A stretch of 64,000 nt of DNA from Shewanella khirikhana (GCF_003957745.1 NZ_CP020373.1:4028501-4092500); one strand, 5' to 3'; shown: positions 23,991 through 32,654, counted from the first letter of the stretch. Notes: a model not told the origin generated them from the sequence alone. Made by a program: numbers and translations.

Positions 23991-25889
23991 ATGAAGAAAA
24001 AAGCTATCATCATTAGCATAGTGATTGCGCTGGGTATTATTGGCGCCATTAACATACTGTCATCAACATCCTCCGCATCAAAAATACCCGTACCAACAAC
24101 CGCTTCAGGCGACAAGCCGGACTCAGTGGATAGCAGGGATTCGCCGCAAACCACCCCGTCTGTTGAGCTGAAAACCTTTATCGACAGTCCGCTGGAAGCA
24201 AGCATCAGCGCCTCGGATTGTCAGCAGCTGAACAACCTCAAATCCAAGGCAGAAAAAACACAGGAACAACAGCAAGCACATAAGCTGTGGCAGCTACATC
24301 AGCAAGGAACGCCACTGCAAGAGCTGGCCAATGTGCTGGCCGAGGAGGATTTTGACCGGGGTCAGGACTTCTATCGTACCGTCAAATTGCAGGAGGCAAT
24401 TGTGGCAGCAGAGCCTTTCCTGTCGCAAAGCCAGGCTGGCCAGGCATTGGTACAAACCGCAAAGAATGTCTTCCAAAGTCCTGAGAACAGCGATGTTAAC
24501 CAAAGCACCCTGGCAATGTGGCGAGGACTCAGTGATTTTTGGTCAGCATGGTTTCCAAACTATGGTCATTTCAGCCCACACAGGGACTCGCTCGAAGCCG
24601 CGGTTACTCAGCTTCGCACCATGGATGTGCCGACCCAACTGCTTGAAAACATCTATTTGAGCCCAGTGGAAACCTACTATGGTGCAGCCTTGTCTACCGC
24701 TGATTTGGCCACCGCCGCGGTTTTACTCGACACCTATCCGGGCTTACTGCAATCCTCATCTGTGTATGAAAATCAGATAATTGATACCACCCTGATGTAC
24801 TTAAACCCCAACTTCAACCCTGAGCTGGTTGATGCGGATGATTTCGGAAACCTGTGGGATAGATTGCCGCAAACTCAGCCACTGATAGTCCAACATAGCA
24901 AACAGTTTCGCCGGACGGCAGCGGCCATCAAAACCCTGACCGATAAGGGTTTCAGCGTGAATACCACCGACATAGCTGACTATGATGCCGGCGTTCGAAC
25001 CGAACTGAAGCAACAGCTTGCCGATATCGACAATCCTCTGGATGAAGACACCAGAGCACGCATAGCCCAATGTGCCCGCCAGCAAGCCTGGTTTAAGGAT
25101 CGAAGCTTCTCACCGGAGAAATTACAGCAATACCGCAGCTCTCCCTTCATCGAAAAAATAAAAAACTCGCCAGAAATGCACCATTGCAACAAGACATTGA
25201 GCGCCGAAGCCAGGAAGGAGCCAAAAGACACTGTAGCCCTACTGAAGCCCATGATGGAGGCAATGCAAAACACCACCGATTTCCATCAGTTTCCAATCAG
25301 GGAGCTGCTGGCGAATGCCACCTCAGAAGAAGACAAGTCAACCATATTGCTGCACAGCAACAGTTGGCTGGCTGATGATGCCAATGTGCCAGCCGACGAA
25401 GTGTCCCAGTGGTTAAAGAAACAGGGCGGCCAACCTATGCCCGCAACCTTGCTTAACATGGTGGGTTTTCTTAACTCTGATGTCTGGCTCTTCTGGGCCA
25501 GGGACGTGGCCTGGACCGACTCCGAAGCCAAATTCATTGCCGAGCAGGCTGCCCTCAAGGCCGTGCCGCGTATCTTTGACAGCATTACAACGAACCACCC
25601 CAATCTGGAGTGGCACGAAAATGAACTGGATCCGCTCTACTTCGCCATAGGCGCTTTCTCAAAAGAGCCCATGACCGTTTTCGGCGTTGAATACAATGCG
25701 CAAAGCGTAATGAGCCTCCTCGAACAAACCCCGACCAAGCTGCAAGAGCACCACCTGCGGGCGCTGTTTAGGCTTCGGCAAAATAGCCCCAACGCCTATG
25801 ACAAGCTGATTGGCCTCTACCCCAGATTTACCCTGCGACAGGATCCTGAGTATTTTGCGGTATCCTGCACCAAGCCAGCAAAGCTTTGA
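23991..25889 (+). CDS. large membrane-anchored or exported protein of unknown function
   Basis: 632 residues. An N-terminal hydrophobic segment (KAIIISIVIALGIIGAINIL) acts as signal or anchor, followed by a Ser/Thr/Pro-rich linker. The body is mostly helical with repeated short tetratricopeptide-like stretches but no clear repeat consensus. Five cysteines are scattered. No enzymatic motif was found and no family recognised. AGGGATTGCC precedes the ATG. A Sel1-like or TPR-like scaffold is one possibility but is not supported by a clear motif. Confidence 0.7.
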   Translation: MKKKAIIISIVIALGIIGAINILSSTSSASKIPVPTTASGDKPDSVDSRDSPQTTPSVELKTFIDSPLEASISASDCQQLNNLKSKAEKTQEQQQAHKLWQLHQQGTPLQELANVLAEEDFDRGQDFYRTVKLQEAIVAAEPFLSQSQAGQALVQTAKNVFQSPENSDVNQSTLAMWRGLSDFWSAWFPNYGHFSPHRDSLEAAVTQLRTMDVPTQLLENIYLSPVETYYGAALSTADLATAAVLLDTYPGLLQSSSVYENQIIDTTLMYLNPNFNPELVDADDFGNLWDRLPQTQPLIVQHSKQFRRTAAAIKTLTDKGFSVNTTDIADYDAGVRTELKQQLADIDNPLDEDTRARIAQCARQQAWFKDRSFSPEKLQQYRSSPFIEKIKNSPEMHHCNKTLSAEARKEPKDTVALLKPMMEAMQNTTDFHQFPIRELLANATSEEDKSTILLHSNSWLADDANVPADEVSQWLKKQGGQPMPATLLNMVGFLNSDVWLFWARDVAWTDSEAKFIAEQAALKAVPRIFDSITTNHPNLEWHENELDPLYFAIGAFSKEPMTVFGVEYNAQSVMSLLEQTPTKLQEHHLRALFRLRQNSPNAYDKLIGLYPRFTLRQDPEYFAVSCTKPAKL

Positions 25890-25961
25890 AAGTAAATGGG
25901 TTACGATAGAACGGATACGGATCAGCATTTTTCGCCGCTGCGAATAAAAGGGCAAATAACG

Positions 25962-26486
25962 ATGGCAACATTAACTGCGCCAACAGCCAGCGACTACCTC
26001 GAGTTAGCCAGCTGGATAGCCGATGCCGAGCAGGCACGCCGCTGGGCCGGGCCCAATCTGCCCTATCCCTTTACTGCCGATGCGCTTGAGGCCTTGCTGG
26101 AACTGCCGGGCATTAACGTCAGCAGCTTCTGTCTGGTGGATGCACGGAGCATGTGCGGCTTTGGCCAGTTTTGGCGGCAGCCCACGCCAGCGGCACTAGC
26201 TTCAACGGCAGCAGCAACAACCGCAGCGACAGTATCTGCTGCGATTGAAAACAGCGTGCACCTGGGCAGGATTATCATCTCGCCGCACCAACGTGGCCGC
26301 GGCCTTGGCCGGGCGTTAATGGAACAGCTGATTGCCAAAGCCATCGAGGTCACAGCCGCCAGCGCCATAACTTTACGGGTGTATCGCAGCAACCTCGCCG
26401 CCGCCACGCTCTACAGTCAGCTTGGCTTCGTGGCTGTGGATGCACTGTCGAATGAAGAACTGCTGTTTATGGTACTGCGCCGATAA
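25962..26486 (+). CDS. GNAT-family N-acetyltransferase
   Basis: 174 residues. The acetyl-CoA-binding motif A is visible as LGRIIISPHQRGRGLGRALMEQLIAKA, followed by ITLRVYRSNLAAATLYSQLGFVAVDAL, the usual motif B. A low-complexity Ala/Thr stretch (ALASTAAATTAATVSAAIE) is inserted between the two beta strands before motif A, which is odd and might form a surface loop. The start at 25962 is chosen for the fold and for an AAAGGG run upstream; the extension to 25896 adds an unrelated-looking N terminus. The substrate is unknown. It runs convergent with a GFA gene. Confidence 0.85.
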   Translation: MATLTAPTASDYLELASWIADAEQARRWAGPNLPYPFTADALEALLELPGINVSSFCLVDARSMCGFGQFWRQPTPAALASTAAATTAATVSAAIENSVHLGRIIISPHQRGRGLGRALMEQLIAKAIEVTAASAITLRVYRSNLAAATLYSQLGFVAVDALSNEELLFMVLRR

Positions 26487-26492
26487 ACCGGG

Positions 26493-26936
26493 TTACTCGT
26501 CCGGTCCGGCATCCAGATAGCACGGCAAGCCGTCGGCCAAGTGCAGCCACGGCCGCTGACTCTGGCACCAAATGTGGTATTCGAGGGGCACTCTGTCGGG
26601 CTCATCCAGGGAGCCAAGCGTAATGTCTACCCGCTGCGGCTGATGCTGGGCACGAAACGCAATTTGGGTGCCGCACTCGGGGCAAAACTCCCGCTGATAG
26701 TCGCCGCTGGATTTAAACGCCCTCACCTTGCCTGAGGTGTAACGCAGCCCGCCGAAGGGCAGCGTTAACCACGCCAGCACAGGCGCACCACTTGAGCGCT
26801 GGCACTGGCGACAATGGCAGAAACCCGCATCAATGGGCTCACTATCCAGCGCATAACGAACGTAACCACAAAGGCATCCACCGGTCAGCATAGCTGCGTC
26901 TCCCTCAACAGAAACTGTTGCCGCCATTGTTGTCAC
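26493..26936 (-). CDS. GFA-fold (Mss4-like) zinc protein, second copy
   Basis: 147 residues. Cysteine motifs are GGCLCGYVRY, FCHCRQCQRSSG and FCPECGTQIAF, the complete GFA set, followed by VDITLGSLDEPD and PWLHLADG typical of the longer group of the family. It is clearly different in sequence from the GFA protein at 20081, so the two are not a recent duplication. Start choice is M1 or M4 (MTTMAAT). The exact substrate is unknown. It is divergent from the AraC/GyrI-like gene. Confidence 0.88.
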   Translation of the reverse strand: MTTMAATVSVEGDAAMLTGGCLCGYVRYALDSEPIDAGFCHCRQCQRSSGAPVLAWLTLPFGGLRYTSGKVRAFKSSGDYQREFCPECGTQIAFRAQHQPQRVDITLGSLDEPDRVPLEYHIWCQSQRPWLHLADGLPCYLDAGPDE

Positions 26937-27058
26937 TCCTCACCTGGGTTGTCCACCAGGACAACTGTTGCCTCGCCCAGAGCCGTTAACTGCGCAAGAA
27001 AAGGTGAGACGCCAGCGTTGCGGCACTTTAAAGTGAATAGCAGTGACGGGAGGGACAA

Positions 27059-27925
27059 GTGAACTGGACAGCACGCATTACGGCAGCAATTCATTACATT
27101 GAAGCCAATCTTGGCGAAGACATTCCATTGCAAACCATAGCGGCAGCGGCCTGCGCCTCGCCTTTTCATTTTCAGCGCGTTTTTTATGCCTTGGTGGGCG
27201 CCTCCCCAACCGAGTACGCCAGACGCCGACGAATGACCCTGGCCGGAACCATGCTGCGGACCAGCAACAAAACCGTGATTGAGATTGCAGCCGAGCTGGG
27301 TTATCACTCACCCAACGCCTTTACCCGAGCCTTCAGGCAGTTCCACGGGTGCACCCCGAGCGACAGCCGACGCCCCGACGTAACACTTCGCAGCGTCCCT
27401 CAAGCACGCATTTCATCCAAGGAGCAAGACGTCATGGAATACAGGATCATCAATAAACCGGCATTTGTGCTGGCCGGAAAAAGTCAGCAATTTACCCTGG
27501 AGAGCTTCTTTCAGCAGGGCCCGGCATTTTGGAAAGACTATGTGGCGACAGATGCCTATCAGGCGCTGTGGCAATTGAACGCAGGAAAGGCAGGCCCGGT
27601 TTCCGGCGCAACTATGATGTCGGCCTATTTCCCAACAAACAGTGACAACAGGGAAGATTTTATCGACGTGCTGGGGGTGGAATGCCTTGGAGATGCAGCC
27701 GCGTTTGAGCAATTTACCGTGCCCGCTGCAACCTACGCTGAGTTTAATTGCAGTTATAAAGAATCAAAGAAACTTAACCGGCAGATATATGGCGAGTGGT
27801 TTGATGCCACCGGCTATGAAAGGGATGAAGATTGCCCCGATATAGTCGCCTACTTTCCGCTGCCATTTAGGCCAATGGGTGAGATGCAGGTTCGTTGGTG
27901 GATCCCACTGAAACAGCGCTGCTGA
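27059..27925 (+). CDS. AraC-type regulator with a GyrI-like effector domain
   Basis: 288 residues. The N-terminal 110 residues are an AraC double helix-turn-helix (IPLQTIAAAACASPFHFQRVFYALVGASPTEYARRRR and VIEIAAELGYHSPNAFTRAFRQFHGCTPSD). Residues 125-288 form a GyrI-like small-molecule-binding domain (MEYRIINKPAFVLAGKSQQFTLE .. FTVPAATYAEFNC .. YGEWFDATGY). This layout is found in Rob-type and BltR-like regulators of drug or lipophile stress. The start is a GTG preceded by GGGAGGGACAA. The GFA gene divergent from it is a possible target. Confidence 0.88.
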   Translation: MNWTARITAAIHYIEANLGEDIPLQTIAAAACASPFHFQRVFYALVGASPTEYARRRRMTLAGTMLRTSNKTVIEIAAELGYHSPNAFTRAFRQFHGCTPSDSRRPDVTLRSVPQARISSKEQDVMEYRIINKPAFVLAGKSQQFTLESFFQQGPAFWKDYVATDAYQALWQLNAGKAGPVSGATMMSAYFPTNSDNREDFIDVLGVECLGDAAAFEQFTVPAATYAEFNCSYKESKKLNRQIYGEWFDATGYERDEDCPDIVAYFPLPFRPMGEMQVRWWIPLKQRC

Positions 27926-28017
27926 TGCTCCCCGGCAAAGCCGCATCGACTGGCTGGTATGGATGTGATTTACGACTCAGGAGCCTGACTGAGTATCTCA
28001 AGTAGAAAGGGAAACCC

Positions 28018-28365
28018 ATGGCTGCGGTGATGATTTACGGCTTTTCCGGTCACTATAGCGGAGAGTCTGAGTATCAATGGCATGCCCCAGCCATCGGCAA
28101 TACTCACAAATGTATGCTGTTCCTGCGCCAAACCGAAGAAATTGACGATGCCGAAGCTGCCATCAGCGAAGCCCTAAAATACGGCTTCACGGAGCTAACC
28201 AATATCAGCTGTGGCAGGTTGCAAATTGAAGCGCTGAACACAGACAAATACCGTGGCTTCGTCGGGTTTTATGAAGAAGCGCTCAAAGACGGCAGCGCGC
28301 TGCTGTTCTATCCCAATCAGGCCAGCGCTGACTCAGCCGCAACCACAAATACAAGCAAACCTTAA
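28018..28365 (+). CDS. conserved hypothetical protein, cytosolic
   Basis: 115 residues: MAAVMIYGFSGHYSGESEYQ, then a compact alpha/beta sequence with two cysteines (NTHKCMLF and NISCGRLQ), a central EIDDAEAAISEALKYGF helix, and a polar disordered tail. The sequence suggests a small soluble domain without an obvious active site. AAAGGGAAACCC precedes the ATG. Its stop codon touches the end of the convergent radical SAM gene with no spacer. No family was recognised. Confidence 0.6.
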   Translation: MAAVMIYGFSGHYSGESEYQWHAPAIGNTHKCMLFLRQTEEIDDAEAAISEALKYGFTELTNISCGRLQIEALNTDKYRGFVGFYEEALKDGSALLFYPNQASADSAATTNTSKP

Positions 28366-29703
28366 CTACATATCACACGACTTCAATGGTTTACGCAGCT
28401 GGGCGCGCACGTTGTCCATGCCGGAGTAAAACTCCTTCATCATCAGCAGCCCCATCAGGTTGCCGTTGTCGGTGATAATAAGCTCCTCTGGATTGGCCGG
28501 GTCGTTTTTCAGCGCGCCAATCAGCTTCATGGCGGTCATTTCTTTAAAGAGCGCAGTATCGAGGTTCACCCCGAAGGTGTCGCGGAAGTACTTGCGCGAC
28601 AGGCGGCCGGAAAATAAGCCCAGCAGGAAGCGGTACTGCATGATGGCCTTGGTGTCGTAGCGCTTTTGCTGCTCGACGCTCATCTTGCCCGCCTCGATGC
28701 GTTCCTGATATTTGCGCAGCGAGAAGGTGTTCACATACAGGGTATCGCCAAGGAAGCTGAACGAGCCCGAACCCACGCCAAGATACTCATCATAATCAAT
28801 CACGTACTCATCAAAGCCCTCGTCATTGGCTTTGCCGAAGGCCCAGCTCGACAGCTGGTTGTACTGGCCGCGCAAGCTGGTGAGGATTTGGCTGTACTGA
28901 CGGGCCAGATCCGCCTGGGGCGCCGCCAGGGTGCCCTTCACGCTCTTGCGGGTCTGGTGGGTGATCATCAGCGGGTAAGTGGTGATTTGCCTTGGGTCGA
29001 GGCGGCGCGCCATGTCGAGGTCGCGCTGAATAATCTCTTCGGTCTGGCCACGGAAGCCAAAAATCAGATCCACATTGATAATCGGAAACAGTTCCTTGGC
29101 CGCCTGAATACGGTCGAAGGTTTGCAGCCCCGAGCCAAACTTCTCGAAGCGATCGGTCATCTTTAAGATGCCATCATCAAAGCTCTGCACCCCGATGGAC
29201 ATGCGGTCCACCAAGCCCTTGAGCTGACGAAACTCGGGGCTTGCCAGGTGGCGCGGGTCAGACTCGCAGGACACTTCCTTAATGGATGGGAACAGCAGCC
29301 GCGCATGCTCAATGGTGCGGGCCAGCTCGTCCTCCAGCACAGTAGTGGTACCGCCACCGATATACATGGACTCAAAATCGTAGCCAAGTTCTTTGGCCAT
29401 GGTCATCTCTTTGCGCAGCGAGATGAAATAGGCGCGCGCCTTATCCTCTTTAAAGGTAAAGCGATGAAAAGTGCAGTAAGAACAAAGGGTATGGCAAAAA
29501 GGCACATGGGCGTACAGCATGTACTTTTTGCCGGGCACAGGCGCGGGCATGGTATCGACGGACAGGGTATCGAGCCGCAGATTGCGGTCGACATAGAAGT
29601 TCATCACCCGCTCAGCAGTGCTCAGCAGCCAGTCAGGCAAACTGATATCGACACGGGCCTCGGCGGCCTTGGAGATGGCTAGGGTGCTGCTGTTGCTGGT
29701 CAT
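28366..29703 (-). CDS. HemN-family radical SAM protein
   Basis: 445 residues. The radical SAM cluster motif is CHTLCSYC (CxxxCxxC), after YMLYAHVPF, with GGGTTTVLEDEL and VQSFDDGILKMTDR typical of the HemN/HemW superfamily. The C-terminal HemN-like region (ALKNDPANPEELIITDNGNLMGLLMMKEFY) is present. It may be an oxygen-independent coproporphyrinogen oxidase-like enzyme or a HemW-like haem chaperone, which cannot be told apart here. I chose the ATG at 29701-29703, preceded by AGGAAGCCCT; a further ATG 15 bases upstream is weaker. It is divergent from ohrR. Confidence 0.85.
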   Translation of the reverse strand: MTSNSSTLAISKAAEARVDISLPDWLLSTAERVMNFYVDRNLRLDTLSVDTMPAPVPGKKYMLYAHVPFCHTLCSYCTFHRFTFKEDKARAYFISLRKEMTMAKELGYDFESMYIGGGTTTVLEDELARTIEHARLLFPSIKEVSCESDPRHLASPEFRQLKGLVDRMSIGVQSFDDGILKMTDRFEKFGSGLQTFDRIQAAKELFPIINVDLIFGFRGQTEEIIQRDLDMARRLDPRQITTYPLMITHQTRKSVKGTLAAPQADLARQYSQILTSLRGQYNQLSSWAFGKANDEGFDEYVIDYDEYLGVGSGSFSFLGDTLYVNTFSLRKYQERIEAGKMSVEQQKRYDTKAIMQYRFLLGLFSGRLSRKYFRDTFGVNLDTALFKEMTAMKLIGALKNDPANPEELIITDNGNLMGLLMMKEFYSGMDNVRAQLRKPLKSCDM

Positions 29704-30071
29704 AGGGCTTCCTGTCAAAGATCATTCGAAATGGATCTTTTTGATAATCAAAAAGAAGATTCCGAAACTGCGTCCCTAAGACTACCCCCTTTGATATAGG
29801 CAAAACGTGAGCTGTTACGGATTTGCCCAAGCTACCAGAGTCCACCAACGGTTTTTGTTAAGCAGCGCATATTTTAGCCATGCCGAATACACAGTTTGTT
29901 TATTCCACGATTACAACCGAGAAACATAAGCTCGTCCCGTAAGACGGCCGCGTAAAATGAGGCACAGGCAAGATGCCAAATCTCCATTCCAGGCCGGGTC
30001 CTGCCGTGGCTTTTGCCCGTCCCGGTTGCATTTGCTATAGTGCCGCCAGACAAGTCATGAAGATAAAAGCC

Positions 30072-30506
30072 ATGCCCAGCCATCAACGCCTGCTTCTGGA
30101 CAACCAGCTCTGTTTTGCCCTCTACTCAACCTCGCTGGCCATGACCTCGCTTTACAAACCCCTGCTGGAGCCACTGGGCCTGACATACACCCAGTATCTC
30201 ATTATGCTTATCCTCTGGGAGCAGGATGGAATGGGCCTCAAGGACATAGCCGAGCGTCTCGGACAACAATCGGGCGCCCTGACCCCCGTCATCAAGCGCC
30301 TGGAGAGCCAGGGTCTGGTACACAGACGCCGCAGTGATGAGGATGAGCGCTCTCTGGTGATCTCCCTGACCGAAGCGGGTAAGACCATGGAGCAACAGGC
30401 CCTTGAGGTGAACCAATGCATCATCAGCCATTGCGGTATGGAAATCCCTGAACTGCAAGCGCTCAAGCAGCTACTGAACGACCTGCGCCACAAACTCGGC
30501 AGCTAA
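30072..30506 (+). CDS. ohrR: OhrR, organic-hydroperoxide-sensing MarR repressor
   Basis: 144 residues of the MarR family. The peroxide-sensing Cys14 lies in LDNQLCFALYSTS, and Cys116/Cys121 near the C terminus (NQCIISHC) fit the two-cysteine OhrR type, where a disulfide releases DNA. The winged helix is LTYTQYLIMLILWEQDGMGLKDIAERLGQQSGALTPVIKRLESQGLVHRRR. An earlier in-frame ATG at 30057 is possible. Two near-identical palindromes downstream of the gene are likely operators for the next gene, ohr. This pair detoxifies organic peroxides. Confidence 0.9.
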   Translation: MPSHQRLLLDNQLCFALYSTSLAMTSLYKPLLEPLGLTYTQYLIMLILWEQDGMGLKDIAERLGQQSGALTPVIKRLESQGLVHRRRSDEDERSLVISLTEAGKTMEQQALEVNQCIISHCGMEIPELQALKQLLNDLRHKLGS

Positions 30507-30569
30507 CCCTGCAATTTCCGGCCGCCTCACCAAGCTGCGGCAATGTCACTATGCTCAATTCCTGTCGGC

Positions 30570-30607
30570 CGCCCGCAATGTGATCCCGCTCACATTGCGG
30601 GCGTTCT
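30570..30607 (+). terminator. terminator of ohrR containing a consensus CRP-type site
   Basis: CGCCCGCAATGTGA (30570-30583), loop TCCCGC, TCACATTGCGGGCG (30590-30603), a perfect 14-base-pair hairpin followed by TTCTTTC. Within it TGTGA, six bases, TCACA (30579-30594) matches the CRP half-site pattern exactly. Both functions are inferred from form: terminator for ohrR and possible CRP site upstream of ohr. Confidence 0.75.
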
Positions 30608-30620
30608 TTCACTTTGTGTA

Positions 30621-30649
30621 TTGATTTTAACTTGCACACATTTAGTTAT
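30621..30649 (+). promoter_or_regulatory. possible ohr promoter (-35 and -10 overlapping an operator)
   Basis: TTGATT (30621-30626) and AGTTAT (30644-30649) are separated by 17 bases. The -10 element lies inside the first OhrR-type palindrome, which would explain repression. The hexamers match the sigma-70 consensus only moderately. Confidence 0.4.
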
Positions 30650-30717
30650 CGCGATAACTTTATCACCAAGACGCCGGAACGGCTTTTTATTTCAGGATAT
30701 AGTTATCGCAATAACTA
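30644..30717. promoter_or_regulatory. pair of candidate OhrR operators
   Basis: AGTTATCGCGATAACT (30644-30659) is a perfect 16-base palindrome. A second copy with a one-base change, AGTTATCGCAATAACT (30701-30716), extends to TAGTTAT and ATAACTA arms (30700-30717). Their centres are 57 bases apart. They lie between ohrR and ohr, the expected place for OhrR operators. Confidence 0.75.
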
Positions 30718-30775
30718 ACTCCGAAAAATGCAGCTAAACGAACGCAACCAGACACCCATTTAAAGAGGAATACTT

Positions 30776-31198
30776 ATGAACGCACTGTACAATACCAGCG
30801 CCACTTCTATCGGTGGACGCGAAGGAAAATCTGCATCCGACGATGGTCGCCTGAGTGTCAGCCTCAGCACACCTAAGGCCCTGGGCGGCAATGACGGTCC
30901 GGGCACCAATCCAGAGCAGCTATTTGCCGCCGGTTATTCCGCCTGTTTTATCGGCGCACTCAAATTTGTCGCCGGTCAGGACAAGCTGCGTCTGCCAAAC
31001 GAACCCGAGGTCACAGCAAAAGTTGGCATTGGTGCCAACCCCAAGGGCGTGGGCTTTGCCATCACGGTGGAGCTTGGCGTCAAGCTCGCGGGTCTGGAGC
31101 CAGCTCTGGCTAAAGCCTTGATTGAAAAGGCGCACCAGGTATGCCCCTACTCCAACGCCACCCGCGGTAACGTGGATGTGATCCTGACTCTTATCTGA
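30776..31198 (+). CDS. ohr: Ohr, organic hydroperoxide reductase
   Basis: 140 residues, the usual length of Ohr. The two redox cysteines are Cys57 (AAGYSACFIGAL) and Cys123 (AHQVCPYSNATRGN), and the conserved Arg16 and Glu48 of the active site (GGREGKS, NPEQLF) are present. Ohr reduces organic hydroperoxides in the cytosol with lipoylated protein as electron donor. AAAGAGGAATACTT precedes the ATG. The gene lies 270 bases downstream of ohrR with two palindromes between, so OhrR repression is very likely. Confidence 0.95.
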   Translation: MNALYNTSATSIGGREGKSASDDGRLSVSLSTPKALGGNDGPGTNPEQLFAAGYSACFIGALKFVAGQDKLRLPNEPEVTAKVGIGANPKGVGFAITVELGVKLAGLEPALAKALIEKAHQVCPYSNATRGNVDVILTLI

Positions 31199-31288
31199 TA
31201 CGGGCACAACACTTCAACTGCAGCTTGGCTGAGTCAACTCTCACCCGCTCAAACTCACCATGTACAGATTGGAGCGGCAATCCCCCTT

Positions 31289-31497
31289 CCGAAGTTGCCG
31301 GAGGAAAATGTCTTCAATAGCAAGCTCCGTCAGGGACGACGGAGCAGGCACCGTTGAGCCATGGATGGTGAATCGGTGCCGGTTGCGTGCATTGAAGGCA
31401 TTTTACGGAGGGCAACAACTTCGGTGGGGCGCCCTTTGGAGTGGAGGGGGCTTTGGGCGAGCAAAGCCCCTTGCCCGGGTGTAGGCGGGACGCCCAC
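31289..31497. other. highly structured non-coding segment, candidate structured RNA or folding repeat
   Basis: The gap between ohr and fdhC has no recognised gene but folds densely. An outer stem joins CCGAAGTTGCC (31289-31299) to 31411-31424 with a three-base bulge. AAAATGTCTTCAAT (31305-31318) pairs with 31391-31404 over 14 positions with one G-T pair. Inside are GCTCCGTC/GACGGAGC (31324-31345) and GGCACCG/CGGTGCC (31347-31380), giving a branched junction. A second domain has GGGGCTTTG/CAAAGCCCC (31447-31470) enclosed by a stem of 31424-31434 with 31487-31497. The fold was derived by hand. Confidence 0.55.
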
Positions 31498-31578
31498 GAC
31501 TTTCTGCAAAGCGAAGCCTTGCGTGTGTTTGAACGCCCATGCGTGGCAAAAACAACTGCCCCGTTGCTGCCAAGCAAC

Positions 31579-31606
31579 AAAAAGCCCCGCTGTCGCGAGG
31601 CTTTTT
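31579..31606. terminator. bidirectional terminator at the end of the second fdh set
   Basis: AAAAAGCC, mismatch, CGC, loop TGTC, GCG, mismatch, GGCTTTTT. It ends the minus-strand fdh operon and also faces the plus-strand structured segment. Confidence 0.8.
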
Positions 31607-31640
31607 CAGTTTCAAAGGTGAAGGACGACGTCCTTAGCTA

Positions 31641-32609
31641 TTACTCTTTGTACTTCAACGAACCGTTAGCTTTGATTTCATCAAACCACAAATTGTGGTG
31701 CTGAGTAGCCCAGTTCTCATCACAGTAACCCGACACCATACACTCCATACCGCCCTCAGACATGACGGTGGCCATGAAGATATGCACCACGGAGAAGGCG
31801 CAGATGATGATGGCACTGATGCCGTGCAGAATAAGGGCAATCAGGCTCAGGGTACGGCTTGGCTCGAACAGGTTGGGGAACAGCAGCAACATACCGGATG
31901 CCGAGATCACCAGCCCGAACAGGGCGAAGGTCCAGAACCACATTTTTTCACCGGCATTGGCAAAGCCCGCGTCGGGGTGCTGGTTCTTGAAGGGGCCAAA
32001 GTTGATATAGCCGCCCATCACCATAAACCACTTCACGTCGTACATTTTCGGCAGCTGATTTTTGGCCCACATCAGGGTCATCAGCGCCCAGCCAATCATG
32101 AAGGGGATGGCCATGACGTCGTGCACCTGCTTGGCGGCATACACCATGCCGGCCCACACGCCTTCACCCACATAGGGCTGGAAGAAGAAGCGCCCCGCCA
32201 GCAGGATAAGCCCGGTGACAATCAGCAGCAGACAGGGAATGGCACCCAGCCAGTGAATGCTCACATCAAGCTTGGACCAGCGATACACCATCTTGCCGGA
32301 GAAACCATGGTGCAGCTTGGAGATGCCGTTGACCATGATAAACAGGGCAAACACCAGGATCATGCCGAACAGTGCCGCCATCAGCCCCGGTGCCAGCAAC
32401 ACACTGCGCAGCTCCAGCACCCGCAGATCGTAGGTGTTGATCGGCTGGTTGTGGAACTCACTGGTGGAAGTGGTGTAGCCGGTGGCACCGTCTTTAAGCT
32501 GAGCCCACATTTGTGGATCCGCTGCCGGTACGGTGTCGGCGGCATGACCAAGGCTTATGCCCATCATGAGCACCACAGCCGCGGCCAGGATTTTGAACCA
32601 ATTGTTCAT
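31641..32609 (-). CDS. fdhC: formate dehydrogenase cytochrome b subunit (set 2)
   Basis: 322 residues. A signal peptide-like N terminus (ILAAAVVLMMGISLGHA) is followed by a periplasmic domain and about four membrane helices. Haem-ligand candidates are the His of WSKLDVSIHWLGAIPC and HGISAIIICAFSVVHIFMATV. The C terminus reads HHNLWFDEIKANGSLKYKE. This gamma subunit takes electrons from the FdhB clusters and passes them to menaquinone. It is last in the second fdh operon and just before a terminator. Confidence 0.93.
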   Translation of the reverse strand: MNNWFKILAAAVVLMMGISLGHAADTVPAADPQMWAQLKDGATGYTTSTSEFHNQPINTYDLRVLELRSVLLAPGLMAALFGMILVFALFIMVNGISKLHHGFSGKMVYRWSKLDVSIHWLGAIPCLLLIVTGLILLAGRFFFQPYVGEGVWAGMVYAAKQVHDVMAIPFMIGWALMTLMWAKNQLPKMYDVKWFMVMGGYINFGPFKNQHPDAGFANAGEKMWFWTFALFGLVISASGMLLLFPNLFEPSRTLSLIALILHGISAIIICAFSVVHIFMATVMSEGGMECMVSGYCDENWATQHHNLWFDEIKANGSLKYKE

Positions 32610-32654
32610 AGATAACCTCGCTCGGGGGCAGCTATGCCGCCCCCTTTGGCTGTG

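Noticed and set aside
31361..31621. An 86-residue Cys-rich frame in the structured gap
   Set aside because: Its bases are fully used by predicted hairpins, there is no ribosome-binding site, and the composition matches stem sequence rather than protein.
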